This document shows positions 1 through 7,366 of a stretch of DNA of 20,894 nucleotides, in pieces. Source of the stretch: Calditenuis sp032249575 (lineage in GTDB: Archaea > Thermoproteota > Nitrososphaeria_A > Caldarchaeales > Calditenuaceae). The stretch's first letter is position 1; each line of letters opens with the position of its first letter. The notes beneath the pieces were generated by a model that was not told the origin of the DNA, searched no databases, and worked only from the letters and a program-made list of their open reading frames with translations. Made by a program: the position numbers and the translations under genes. The DNA lies in assembly GCA_032249575.1 (NCBI GenBank), contig JAVVHL010000009.1:1-20894 (forward strand), read 5' to 3'.

Positions 1-31
1 AGCTTCCGATCACGGTGACCTTGCCGCCCAT
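1..31 (-). CDS. 5' end of probable PfkB/ribokinase-family sugar kinase (partial)
   Basis: Only the first ten codons lie in the window: an ATG at 31-29 reads MGGKVTVIGS and then runs off the left edge. A short hydrophobic beta strand ending in a glycine-serine turn is how PfkB-family kinases (ribokinase, fructokinase) begin, but it is not unique to them. The ATG sits four bases after the deoC stop, so the two genes are probably co-transcribed. A sugar or nucleoside kinase next to deoC would fit pentose or nucleoside salvage. The family call is inference from ten residues and the neighbour. Confidence 0.4.
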   Translation of the reverse strand, partial: MGGKVTVIGS

Positions 32-35
32 CCGC

Positions 36-719
36 TCAGTAGCCCCCGCCCTTCTCCTGAGACTCCATACCCTTGACGATCTCGACGCCCCTGCTCGTAC
101 CTATCAAATCCGCTCCGGCCTCGATCAGAGCTAACGCCGTCTTCGCGTCCCTTATGCCGCCGGAGGCCTTGACCCTCACCTTGGGGCTGACCGACCTCCT
201 GAGCAACCTGATCACCTCGACCGTGGCCGGCCCTCCCTTCCCCCATCCAGTCGAGTTCTTCACGTAATCGACTCCCGCCTCCTCGCAGATCCTGGCGGCA
301 AGGACCGTCTCGTCCTCCGTCAGGACAGCGGTCTCGAGGATGGCCTTAGTGACCATGCCGTCTGCGGCCCTCACCTGCTCCTCCACGTCCCTCCTGAACT
401 CCTCGAGCATCCCCGACTTCAGGTAGCCGACGTTTACCATGAAATCGACATCGTCGCAGCCCATCGCCTTGAGGTTCCTGATCTCGACGACCTTGGCGAG
501 GGTGGTGGAGCCGCCGATCGGAAAGTTGATCGCGGCGCAGACCCTGACCTCGGTTCCCCTGAGCAACCTCACCGCATGCGGAACCCAGATCGGGTTGACC
601 ACCACTGCCCTGAAGCCGTGCTGCTTGGCTTCCTCGCAGAGGCGTTCTATGTCCCTAATCGTTGCGTCGGGGTTCAGGTTTGTGTGGTCAATCCTGGCCG
701 CAAGCTCCCTGACGTCCAT
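36..719 (-). CDS. deoC: Deoxyribose-phosphate aldolase
   Basis: A 227-aa TIM-barrel class I aldolase that cleaves 2-deoxyribose 5-phosphate to acetaldehyde and glyceraldehyde 3-phosphate, linking nucleoside breakdown to central metabolism. It opens with the family signature ARIDHTNLNPDAT (residues 8-20). It has the core strands VCAAINFPIGG (about 60-70) and DVDFMVNVGYL (about 90-100), the Schiff-base region DYVKNSTGWGKGG with the reactive lysine (about 151-163), and VRVKASGGIRD (about 182-192). Length is normal for archaeal DeoC. The ATG at 719 follows a purine-rich GGTGAGAT Shine-Dalgarno, with a TATA-like ACTTAA on the minus strand at about 760-765. It is cytoplasmic and heads a minus-strand pair with the partial kinase gene. 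The call is secure. Confidence 0.95.
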   Translation of the reverse strand: MDVRELAARIDHTNLNPDATIRDIERLCEEAKQHGFRAVVVNPIWVPHAVRLLRGTEVRVCAAINFPIGGSTTLAKVVEIRNLKAMGCDDVDFMVNVGYLKSGMLEEFRRDVEEQVRAADGMVTKAILETAVLTEDETVLAARICEEAGVDYVKNSTGWGKGGPATVEVIRLLRRSVSPKVRVKASGGIRDAKTALALIEAGADLIGTSRGVEIVKGMESQEKGGGY

Positions 720-755
720 CCCATCTCACCGCTCACGATGTCGGTGATCATCTGG

Positions 756-768
756 TGGATTAAGTTTT
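756..768 (-). promoter_or_regulatory. Probable archaeal TATA box for deoC
   Basis: On the minus strand an AAAACTTAATCC stretch lies about 40 nt upstream of the deoC ATG. Transcription would start near 737, giving a leader of under 20 nt that still carries the GGTGAG ribosome-binding site. Assigned by eye from position and AT content in an otherwise GC-rich region. Confidence 0.45.
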
Positions 769-799
769 GTGACCGAGATGGCAGCCCAAATTCCAGCTG

Positions 800-811
800 A
801 AGTCTTATTAC
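800..811 (+). promoter_or_regulatory. TATA box for the liv operon (leaderless livK)
   Basis: The sequence AGTCTTATTACC is centred about 29 nt before the livK ATG, with purines in the BRE position. There is no Shine-Dalgarno before the ATG, so transcription probably begins at or within a few bases of the start codon. It is divergent from the deoC promoter in a 117-bp spacer. Confidence 0.55.
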
Positions 812-836
812 CGGCATCCGAGAATATTGAACTGCA

Positions 837-2189
837 ATGAAAGGACCAAGCAGGGCAGGAAGGGTGACGCCGCTCGTCGCGGGGCTGATCGCTGTCATCA
901 TAGTGCTCGCAGGTCTGCTGGGGTATGTGGCGACGACATCTCAAGGGGCAACTGTGACGAGGACGGTCACTGCGGTCCAGACCCAGCCGGTGACGCAAGT
1001 GGTGACGCAGCTGGTCACGGTAACCGCAGCTCCCACGACGGTCGAATACACCATAGGATTCGCAATGGCCGTTAGCGGCCCCTACGCCGTCGACGGGCCG
1101 GTGAGGAGGGACGGAGGGATCCTCGCGATAGAGCACATCAACGAATACCTCAAGTCCATCGGATCGCCGGTCCGGTTCAAGTACGTACACGACGACACTA
1201 AGGGAACAGCGGCAGATGCCTTGAAGGTGGTCCAGTCGATGTACGCCGCTGGGATCAGGGTGATAGTGGGACCCTTCGCCTCCGGAGAGGTGAGGGGAGT
1301 GATGGACTTCGCCAACACCAACAAGATCGTGATCATAAGCCCGTCCTCGACGAGCCCTGCGCTCGCAGCTGACGATTACGTCTTCAGGGTGGTTCCCACT
1401 GACCTCTTCCAGGGCAACGTCCTCGCTCAGCTGATGGCCAAGGAAGGGATCAAGAAGGTGGCGATCATAGCGAGGAACGACGACTACGGCAAGGGCCTCT
1501 CGGACGCCTTCGAGAAGGCCTTCGTCGGCAAATACGGCGGGACCGTCAGGAAGCTCCTCTACACCGTCGGCCAGCCGGACTACGCTTCAGAGGTCTCCCA
1601 GCTGAGCTCGATCGTCTCTGAGCTCGGTGCAGGTCCTGACACTGCGGTCTTCATCATCGCCTTCGAGGACGACGGCCTCAACATCCTCGGGCACGCGAGG
1701 CTCGACAAGACGCTGGCCAGCGTGAGGTGGTTCGGGTCTGAGACGCTGAGGAGGCCTGCCGCCTATCTGCCGGCTCCTGACGGCAAGGCGACGCCGGAGA
1801 TAGCTGAGTTCCTGAGGCAGGTGAAGCTGACGGGCGTCTTCGCTTCGCCTAGGGGAGGACCGCTCGTCACGAAGTTCGAGCAGGACTACAGGGCTAGGTT
1901 CGGACGCGACCCGTCGCCTTACGCCTACTTCACCTACGACGCGGTCTGGCTCGCGGCGATGGCAATTCTCTACGCGGGGAAGTACGACGGAGAGGCCGTG
2001 AGGGCCGCTCTGCCGGTGGTTGCGGAGAGGTTCGTCGGCGTCACGGGCTACAAGGCCTTCGACCAGTTCGGAGACGCGAGAGGATCTGACTACGTGATCT
2101 GGCAGTACAGGTTCGTGGACGGCAAATACAAGTTCGCCGACATAGGCGTCTGGAGGTACCCGGCAGAGGTCATAGAGCTGACGGGATAG
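837..2189 (+). CDS. livK: Branched-chain amino acid-type ABC transporter, substrate-binding protein
   Basis: A 450-aa extracellular solute-binding protein of the Leu/Ile/Val-binding (Peripla_BP_6) family. A short basic N-terminus is followed by one hydrophobic segment (about 12-31), an anchor or signal. Then comes a Thr/Val/Gln-rich low-complexity linker (about 33-68), typical of archaeal binding proteins tethered outside the membrane. The binding domain starts near residue 70 (VEYTIGFAMAVSGPYA) and includes VRVIVGPFASGEVRGV, IVIISPSSTSPALA and VAIIARNDDYGKGLSDAF, all characteristic of the family. No lipobox cysteine is visible. The ATG at 837 is placed for leaderless translation. It is the first gene of a five-gene import operon. 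The ligand cannot be read: branched-chain amino acids, amides and urea use close homologues. Confidence 0.92.
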   Translation: MKGPSRAGRVTPLVAGLIAVIIVLAGLLGYVATTSQGATVTRTVTAVQTQPVTQVVTQLVTVTAAPTTVEYTIGFAMAVSGPYAVDGPVRRDGGILAIEHINEYLKSIGSPVRFKYVHDDTKGTAADALKVVQSMYAAGIRVIVGPFASGEVRGVMDFANTNKIVIISPSSTSPALAADDYVFRVVPTDLFQGNVLAQLMAKEGIKKVAIIARNDDYGKGLSDAFEKAFVGKYGGTVRKLLYTVGQPDYASEVSQLSSIVSELGAGPDTAVFIIAFEDDGLNILGHARLDKTLASVRWFGSETLRRPAAYLPAPDGKATPEIAEFLRQVKLTGVFASPRGGPLVTKFEQDYRARFGRDPSPYAYFTYDAVWLAAMAILYAGKYDGEAVRAALPVVAERFVGVTGYKAFDQFGDARGSDYVIWQYRFVDGKYKFADIGVWRYPAEVIELTG

Positions 2190-2194
2190 CGCCC

Positions 2195-2956
2195 TTGTCG
2201 CTCGAGGTAAGGGGGCTTACGAAGAGGTTCGGAGGGCTCATCGCGGTAAACGAAGTCTCTTTTTCTGTCCGCAGCGGCGAGTTAGTCGGGCTGATAGGCC
2301 CCAACGGCTCCGGGAAGACCACGCTGTTCAACCTGATCTCGGGCGTTCTGAGGCCTGATGCGGGGGAGATCTACTTCGAGGGCGAGAGGATCGACGGCCT
2401 GCCGCCCCACGAGATCTACAAGAGGGGCATCGTCAGGAGCTTCCAGATACCGAGGACCTTCGACCGTGTGACGGTCGGGGAGAACTTCATGCTATCGGCC
2501 AAAAACCAGAGGGGTGAGAGGCCCTACATCGCTCCCTTCAGGAGGCTCTGGGTCCGGCAGGAGCTGGAGCTGGCTGAGGAGGCGAGGGAGCTGCTGGAGT
2601 TCCTGAAGCTCTCCCAGGTCGCGAGGAACTGGGGGTCCGAGGTCTCCGGAGGTCAGATGAAGCTCACCGAGATAGGAAGGGCCATGATGGGGCGTGGGAG
2701 GCTGGTCCTGCTCGACGAGCCTGCGGCGGGAGTTGCGGTTCCCCTCGCACACGACATCTTCCGCACGCTCCTCAGGATCAACAGGGAGCTCGGGACGACC
2801 TTCGTGATCATAGAGCACAGGCTCGACGTCCTCTTCGAGTACGTGCAGAGGGTAATGGTGATGCACGAGGGAAGGCTGATCTACGACGGGGACCCACAGG
2901 GCGTCTCAAAGGACAGCAGGGTGGTGGAGGCGTACCTCGGTGGAGAGGTCACATGA
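2195..2956 (+). CDS. livG: Branched-chain amino acid-type ABC transporter, ATPase LivG
   Basis: A 253-aa nucleotide-binding subunit. Walker A is GPNGSGKTT (35-43), the Q-loop glutamine is near 84 in VRSFQIPRTF, the signature is SGGQM (151-155), Walker B is LVLLDEPAAGV (170-180), and the switch histidine is in IIEHRLDV (208). The long R-x-F-Q-I-P-R segment and the insertion after it are typical of LivG rather than LivF. After Walker B it reads AAGVAVPLA rather than the usual AAGLNP, a small departure. The best start is TTG at 2195, five bases after the livK stop, giving MSLEVRGLTKRFGG. Its end overlaps livF by ATGA. It powers uptake together with LivF. Confidence 0.94.
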   Translation: MSLEVRGLTKRFGGLIAVNEVSFSVRSGELVGLIGPNGSGKTTLFNLISGVLRPDAGEIYFEGERIDGLPPHEIYKRGIVRSFQIPRTFDRVTVGENFMLSAKNQRGERPYIAPFRRLWVRQELELAEEARELLEFLKLSQVARNWGSEVSGGQMKLTEIGRAMMGRGRLVLLDEPAAGVAVPLAHDIFRTLLRINRELGTTFVIIEHRLDVLFEYVQRVMVMHEGRLIYDGDPQGVSKDSRVVEAYLGGEVT

Positions 2957-3666
2957 GCCTCCTCGAGCTCTCGGGCGTGACAGCAGGCTACGGCAAGATA
3001 CCGATAGTCAGGGAGATCGACCTGACCGTCGAGAAGGGGGAGACGCTGGCCGTCATAGGCCCCAACGGCTCGGGGAAGAGCACCCTCGCCAAGACCGTGA
3101 TAGGCCTCACGACCCTGTTCTCGGGCACCATAAGGTTCGACGGCGTCGACCTCACATCCGTTCCTCCTGACAGGAGGGCCCTTCTCGGGATCGGGTACCT
3201 TCCCCAGACGGGGAACGTCTTCCCGGACCTGACCGTCCAAGAGAACCTCGAGATGGGAGGATACCACCTCAAGCGGACAGAGCTCCGTCTGAAGGTGGCT
3301 GAGGTCCTGGAGCTCTTCCCGGAGTTGAGGGACAGGCTCAACCAGAAGGCGGGGACGATGAGCGGCGGCGAACGCCAGATGGTCGCTATGGCGAGGCTCC
3401 TCATGATGTCCCCGAAGCTCGTGATCCTGGACGAGCCCTCTGCGGGCCTGGCACCGAAGATCGTCGAGAGGGTCTACCAGAAGATAGAGGCGATGAGGGG
3501 GATGGGAATGACGGTCCTACTGATCGAGCAGCACGCGCTCAAAGCCCTGAAGACCTCGGACCGGGCCGTCGTGATGGTGGGGGGAAGGATCGCCCTGGCT
3601 GGCACCAGTTCGGAGATCTCTAAGGTCGACCTGCGCTCCGTCTTCTTCCAAGTCTCACGCGGTTAG
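2953..3666 (+). CDS. livF: Branched-chain amino acid-type ABC transporter, ATPase LivF
   Basis: A 237-aa second ATPase of the importer. Walker A is GPNGSGKST (36-44). The LivF-type segment GIGYLPQTGNVFPDLTVQEN follows, then the signature MSGGERQMVAMARLL, Walker B LVILDEPSAGLAP and the switch region LLIEQHALKAL. Length matches LivF proteins. The ATG overlaps the livG stop by four bases, which implies translational coupling. It pairs with LivG on the cytoplasmic face of the LivH-LivM membrane pair. A 30-bp gap, the only sizeable gap in the operon, separates it from livH. Confidence 0.94.
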   Translation: MSLLELSGVTAGYGKIPIVREIDLTVEKGETLAVIGPNGSGKSTLAKTVIGLTTLFSGTIRFDGVDLTSVPPDRRALLGIGYLPQTGNVFPDLTVQENLEMGGYHLKRTELRLKVAEVLELFPELRDRLNQKAGTMSGGERQMVAMARLLMMSPKLVILDEPSAGLAPKIVERVYQKIEAMRGMGMTVLLIEQHALKALKTSDRAVVMVGGRIALAGTSSEISKVDLRSVFFQVSRG

Positions 3667-3676
3667 CATTATTTTC
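3667..3676 (+). promoter_or_regulatory. AT-rich element between livF and livH: possible internal promoter
   Basis: CATTATTTTC is the only AT-rich run at this junction and lies about 26 nt ahead of the livH GTG, the spacing of a TATA box for a leaderless or near-leaderless start. It could equally be a T-rich termination signal that trims the livKGF message. Not decidable by eye. Confidence 0.3.
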
Positions 3677-3696
3677 CGCTGTGGTGCTGTGAGGAC

Positions 3697-4596
3697 GTGA
3701 TAGAGGAGGCGTTGGGGCAGATACCGATATCTCTGCTCGCGTCATCGCTCTACGCTACAGCAGCCGTCGGGTTGACGCTCAACTACCTCGTCCTGAGGTA
3801 CGCCGACTTCGCGTTGGGCGAGTACATCACGGTCGGGTGCTACGTGGCCGCGCTCCTGACGCTGAGCGGCCTGGACCCGATAACGGCGATGACAGCGTCC
3901 GGGCTTTCTGGCGCGACGCTGGCCTTCCTGGCCGACGAGCTGGCCGTGAAACCGCTAGAGAGGAGGGGTGCGACGGCGCTCCAAGTCTTCATCGCCACAA
4001 TAGGCGTGAGCCTTCTCATCAGGTACGTCCTCTCGATCGTTGCGGACCTCGAGGACTTGCTCTTCCTCTCCTCAGGGTTCAGGGTTGTGCCCCTCATTTA
4101 CATCGGCAACAGGCCCCTCACCAACCTCCACCTGCTAGCGGTGAGCGTGCTGGTCGTGAGCGTCGCAGCGCTGACCTACGTCAGCCTCAGGACGAAGCTC
4201 GGGAAGGGAATGAGGGCTGTCGCCAGCAACAGGGACCTGGCGATCTCCTCGGGCATACCGGTCTGGAGGATAAGGAGGTTCACGCGCCTCCTCGTAGGAG
4301 CGCTCGCGGGCCTCTCAGGAGCCCTCTGGGCCTATTACACCAGCATCAACCCCGAATCCGGGTGGAGGCTACTCCTCTGGGTCTTCGCGGCCTCGATCGT
4401 CGGCAACTTCACCAGCTTCCCCTTGACCCTTCTCGGAGGTTTCGTGGTGGGGTTCTCCGAGAACCTCGGGATGTGGGCGGTATCGAGGACGCTTGGCGTG
4501 CCAACAGCTTACAAACCGCTCATCCCCTACATCGCCATCGTTGCGGTCCTCCTTTACCGTTACAGGATGAGGTTCAGGGGGGTGTTCGAGGGATGA
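3697..4596 (+). CDS. livH: Branched-chain amino acid-type ABC transporter, permease LivH
   Basis: A 299-aa integral membrane subunit of the BPD_transp_2 family with about eight hydrophobic segments. Family landmarks are LNYLVLRYADFALGEYIT near the N-terminus, KPLERRGATALQVFIATIG in the middle, and the cytoplasmic coupling loop MRAVASNRDLAISSGIP, followed by ARG/GLN-poor membrane helices. The start is GTG at 3697, preceded by GAGG at 3691-3694. It ends in an ATGA overlap with livM. It forms the translocation channel with LivM. Confidence 0.93.
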   Translation: MIEEALGQIPISLLASSLYATAAVGLTLNYLVLRYADFALGEYITVGCYVAALLTLSGLDPITAMTASGLSGATLAFLADELAVKPLERRGATALQVFIATIGVSLLIRYVLSIVADLEDLLFLSSGFRVVPLIYIGNRPLTNLHLLAVSVLVVSVAALTYVSLRTKLGKGMRAVASNRDLAISSGIPVWRIRRFTRLLVGALAGLSGALWAYYTSINPESGWRLLLWVFAASIVGNFTSFPLTLLGGFVVGFSENLGMWAVSRTLGVPTAYKPLIPYIAIVAVLLYRYRMRFRGVFEG

Positions 4597-5651
4597 TTCA
4601 GGAGGGAGCTTACGTCTTCGCTACGAGCTTCCTCTTCTATCTGATGATCTACACAATTCTTGCGCTCAGCATGAACATAGAATACGGTTACACCGGAGTA
4701 CCTAATCTCGGCAAGGTTCTGTTCTACTTCGTAGGAGGTATTGTGACTGCGGTCATAGCGACGAGGACCTATGACGCGATACTCGGCATAGAGGATCCGC
4801 TGTCTGCGGTCTCAGCTGCGAAGAGAGTCGAGCTCGCCGCATCGGAGCCTTTGCTCGCAATTGGCGTCTTCGTCGCGTCGCTAGTCGCTGGTGGCCTGAC
4901 GGCCGGCCTCCTCGGATACCTCGCGAGCTACCCGGCGCTGGCGCTGAAGGGCTCATCCCTCTCGATAACGCTGCTGATCTTCGGAGAGGCCGCGAGGGTC
5001 TTCGTCAGGACGTACGAGCCTCTGGTGGGAGGCGTCTTCGGCATCTCAGGCATAGCGAACCCCTTCGTCTTCCTGAGGGAACCGATGGCCGTCTCCACCG
5101 CGTATCTAGTCACGACGGCACTGATAACGGTGGCGATTCTGGTCTTAGTCGAGCGGATCACCAACTCGCCCTTCGGGAGGGTGATGAAGGCGGTGAGGGA
5201 CGACGAGCTGGCTGCCTACGCGCTGGGGAAAAACGCGGCCTCCGTGAGGGGTTGGGCCCTCTTCATCGGCTCAGCGCTGGCCGGCATAGCGGGCTCCCTC
5301 TACACGTTCTACTCCCAGGCGATCTTCCCAGACGACTTCATACCTTCACTGACCTTCTTCGTGCTGACGATGGTGATAGTGGGGGGTGTGGCGAACAACC
5401 TGGGCGTCGTGGTGGGAGCCCTCCTGATGTCGCTGATCGAGAGGTTCTCGCAGGCCAGCACCCTCGCCCTCATCGGAGTCCACGTGCCCTTCGACATCTC
5501 GTACGTCAGGTACGCGTTGACAGGGGCGCTGATCGTCGTCTTCCTCCTTTACAGGCCGAGGGGGCTGATCGAGGAGAGGCCGGTCAAGACGCCGCTTTAC
5601 GAGGTCCTCTCGGAGCGGAGGAAGGCTCAAAAGCTCCGCGTTGGACGGTGA
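4593..5651 (+). CDS. livM: Branched-chain amino acid-type ABC transporter, permease LivM
   Basis: A 352-aa membrane subunit starting at the ATG that overlaps the livH stop (MIQEGAYVFATS); the open frame runs further upstream but only as a shadow of livH. The segments SMNIEYGYTGVPNLGKVLFY, GYLASYPALALKGSSLSITL and the coupling loop GRVMKAVRDDELAAYALGKN are typical of LivM. It has a charged loop after the second helix (about 50-80) that many LivM proteins lack or shorten. The C-terminus has LIVVFLLYRPRGLI. It completes the five-gene importer; the stop overlaps an alternative GTG of the following atpF. Confidence 0.93.
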   Translation: MIQEGAYVFATSFLFYLMIYTILALSMNIEYGYTGVPNLGKVLFYFVGGIVTAVIATRTYDAILGIEDPLSAVSAAKRVELAASEPLLAIGVFVASLVAGGLTAGLLGYLASYPALALKGSSLSITLLIFGEAARVFVRTYEPLVGGVFGISGIANPFVFLREPMAVSTAYLVTTALITVAILVLVERITNSPFGRVMKAVRDDELAAYALGKNAASVRGWALFIGSALAGIAGSLYTFYSQAIFPDDFIPSLTFFVLTMVIVGGVANNLGVVVGALLMSLIERFSQASTLALIGVHVPFDISYVRYALTGALIVVFLLYRPRGLIEERPVKTPLYEVLSERRKAQKLRVGR

Positions 5652-5662
5652 CGCGGATCGGG

Positions 5663-5959
5663 ATGAGGGTGGTGGCCGTAGGAGGGAGGGCCTTCGTCTC
5701 GGCGATGAAGCTGGCAGGGGCGGGCGCGATCCTGGCGGAGACCGCGGAGGAGGCGCTGAGGGCTGTGAACTCCCTGATAGGGAGAACTGACGTGGGGCTT
5801 GTGCTGGTGAGCGACGAGTACGGGCCGGAGTTCTCGCAGAAGCTCGCGGAGGTCTCGAGGTCTGTGACGGTGCCTATCATATACCAGCTCCCAGCTCCGG
5901 GCTCTAAGGTCTCGAGGGTCGACTACAGGGCCATCATCAGGCAGGTGCTCGGCGTCTGA
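5663..5959 (+). CDS. atpF: V/A-type ATP synthase subunit F (orphan copy)
   Basis: A 98-aa protein beginning MRVVAVGGRAFVSAMKLAG, matching the start of archaeal A-type ATPase subunit F (MKIAVIGD...FRLAG). It keeps the second hallmark, DVGLVLVSDEYGPEF, where F subunits read DIGIILITE. Then comes VPIIYQLPAPGS and a short C-terminal helix. Subunit F is a small Rossmann-like piece of the central stalk (A1 sector). The ATG at 5663 fits the family; a GTG at 5648, overlapping the livM stop, would add five residues. No other ATPase gene is nearby, so it is detached from the usual atp operon and probably transcribed with the liv genes. An F-like protein with another role is possible. Confidence 0.8.
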   Translation: MRVVAVGGRAFVSAMKLAGAGAILAETAEEALRAVNSLIGRTDVGLVLVSDEYGPEFSQKLAEVSRSVTVPIIYQLPAPGSKVSRVDYRAIIRQVLGV

Positions 5960-5973
5960 GCGCGACGAACGAC

Positions 5974-5990
5974 CTTTCCGCTCGGGAAAG
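5974..5990 (+). terminator. Small hairpin after atpF
   Basis: CTTTCC (5974-5979) pairs with GGAAAG (5985-5990) around a five-base loop, 15 bases after the atpF stop and before the pyrFE promoter. There is no U-run directly after it, so a terminator role is only a suggestion. Confidence 0.25.
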
Positions 5991-6003
5991 CCCTCGCACC
6001 GCA

Positions 6004-6013
6004 GATTTTTAGA
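6004..6013 (+). promoter_or_regulatory. TATA box for the pyrFE-pyrC operon
   Basis: GATTTTTAGA lies 26-34 nt before the pyrFE ATG in a GC-rich spacer, and no Shine-Dalgarno follows, so the message is probably leaderless or nearly so. Confidence 0.5.
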
Positions 6014-6037
6014 CTCCTCACGCGGCAGACCGATGGG

Positions 6038-7366
6038 ATGAGACTGCACGAGATCTACGACGACCTGTTGGCGAGGAAGGGCTCTCCGATCTGCGTGGCG
6101 CTCGACCCTCCCCCTGAGAGGTTCAGGAGCGCCGAGGAGCGTCACGATTTCTGCGTCAGGATGTTGAAGGAGGTTTGGCGGAACGCGGCAGCGATCAAGG
6201 TCAACGAGAACTTCGTCAGGGGGATGTCGGAAAGGCTTCACAGGTCCCTGACCGAAGAGATCAGGTCCAGGGAGATGCTGGCGATATACGACTGCAAGCT
6301 CAACGACGTCGAGCACACGGCGGCCGCCGGCGTGAGGACCGTGAAGGAGCTCGGGTACGACGCTTTCACCTTCAACCCGATCTTCGGCAACTCGGAGGAG
6401 TTGGCGAGGGAGGCGAGGGCGGTGGGGGTTCACGTCTTCTCGCTCATCCACCCCTCCTCCGGACATTCCGCGCGGATCTACAGGACGAGGACCCAAGAGG
6501 GCCCAGCGCTCTACGAGATGCTGCTGGAGCAGTCGTTGTCGGCCGGGATAGAGGGGTACGTCGTGGGCCTGGGAGCCGGTGACGACGGCGCGGTCCTGAG
6601 GGAGGTCAGGCGGAGGGCAGGAGAGGAGGCGGTGATCCTGATACCCGGGCTAGGTGCTCAGGGAGGAGATCCGAGGACAGCAGCGCTATACGGGGGCGAG
6701 CGGATACTCCCTGTCTTCGGCAGGACGGTCACGTCTGCACAAGATCCGGCCTCGGCGTCGAGGGAGCTCGCTGAGAGGCTGGGATCGATGAGGGAGTTCT
6801 ACACGGCCGCAAGGGCGCTCGCATCGGCGGAAGGCGTCGTCGTCAGGTCCAGCGAACCCATCAGGCTCTCCAGCGGCCGCCTCTCCAATTACTACTTCGA
6901 CCTCAGGGCGCTCTACTCGGACCCGGTGAACAGGGCGAGGGTGGTGCGGGCGATGGTCTCGAGGATCAGGAGGGTCCTCGGAGGAGAGCGCTTCAAGGTG
7001 GCCACCACCGCAACCGCCGGGATACCGATAGCCTCTCTCGTGGCCGACAGGCTGGGAGCAGGCCTCGTCTACTACAGGTCAGGCTCCAAAGACCACGGGC
7101 TCGGAAGGTCGATAGAAGGTGTGGTAAGGCCGGGAGAGAGGTTCGTGGGGGTCGATGACCTGACCACGACGGGGTCTACGGCGCTCGCCTGCGTCAGGGC
7201 CTTGAGGGAACTGGGAGGCGTCATAGAGCACTACTTCGTCGTCCTCGACAGGAACGAGGGTGCGTCGGAGCTGCTAGCGTCAGAAGGTGTGAAGCTCGAT
7301 CCGCTCTGCGCGGTGACGGAGGAGTTCTGGCAACTGATCGATAAGATCTCGAGAGGGGAAGTTTGA
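6038..7366 (+). CDS. pyrFE: Bifunctional OMP decarboxylase-orotate phosphoribosyltransferase (PyrF-PyrE fusion)
   Basis: A 442-aa fusion carrying the last two steps of UMP synthesis. The N-terminal half (about 1-245) is an OMP decarboxylase: D23 in CVALDPPPERF, the catalytic tetrad K54 (AIKVNENF) with D85-x-K87-x-x-D90 (YDCKLNDVEHT), and phosphate-binding LIPGLGAQGGDP and GRTVTSAQDP. These motifs resemble the bacterial-like type 2 PyrF. The C-terminal half (about 255-442) is an orotate phosphoribosyltransferase: LSSGRLSNYYFDLR, the lysine/arginine loop GSKDHGLGRSIEG, and the PRPP motif VGVDDLTTTGST (370-381). The order is decarboxylase first, the reverse of animal UMP synthase. All key residues are present in both halves, so both activities are expected. 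ATG at 6038; TTGA overlap with pyrC. Confidence 0.93.
   Translation: MRLHEIYDDLLARKGSPICVALDPPPERFRSAEERHDFCVRMLKEVWRNAAAIKVNENFVRGMSERLHRSLTEEIRSREMLAIYDCKLNDVEHTAAAGVRTVKELGYDAFTFNPIFGNSEELAREARAVGVHVFSLIHPSSGHSARIYRTRTQEGPALYEMLLEQSLSAGIEGYVVGLGAGDDGAVLREVRRRAGEEAVILIPGLGAQGGDPRTAALYGGERILPVFGRTVTSAQDPASASRELAERLGSMREFYTAARALASAEGVVVRSSEPIRLSSGRLSNYYFDLRALYSDPVNRARVVRAMVSRIRRVLGGERFKVATTATAGIPIASLVADRLGAGLVYYRSGSKDHGLGRSIEGVVRPGERFVGVDDLTTTGSTALACVRALRELGGVIEHYFVVLDRNEGASELLASEGVKLDPLCAVTEEFWQLIDKISRGEV

Noticed and set aside
3837..4592. Long in-frame upstream extension of livM
   Set aside because: It overlaps livH in another frame and reads as Arg/Pro/His-rich shadow sequence. The true start is the ATG overlapping the livH stop.
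5252..5647. Upstream extension of atpF within livM
   Set aside because: It is an arginine-rich shadow of livM. AtpF homologues start at the ATG at 5663.
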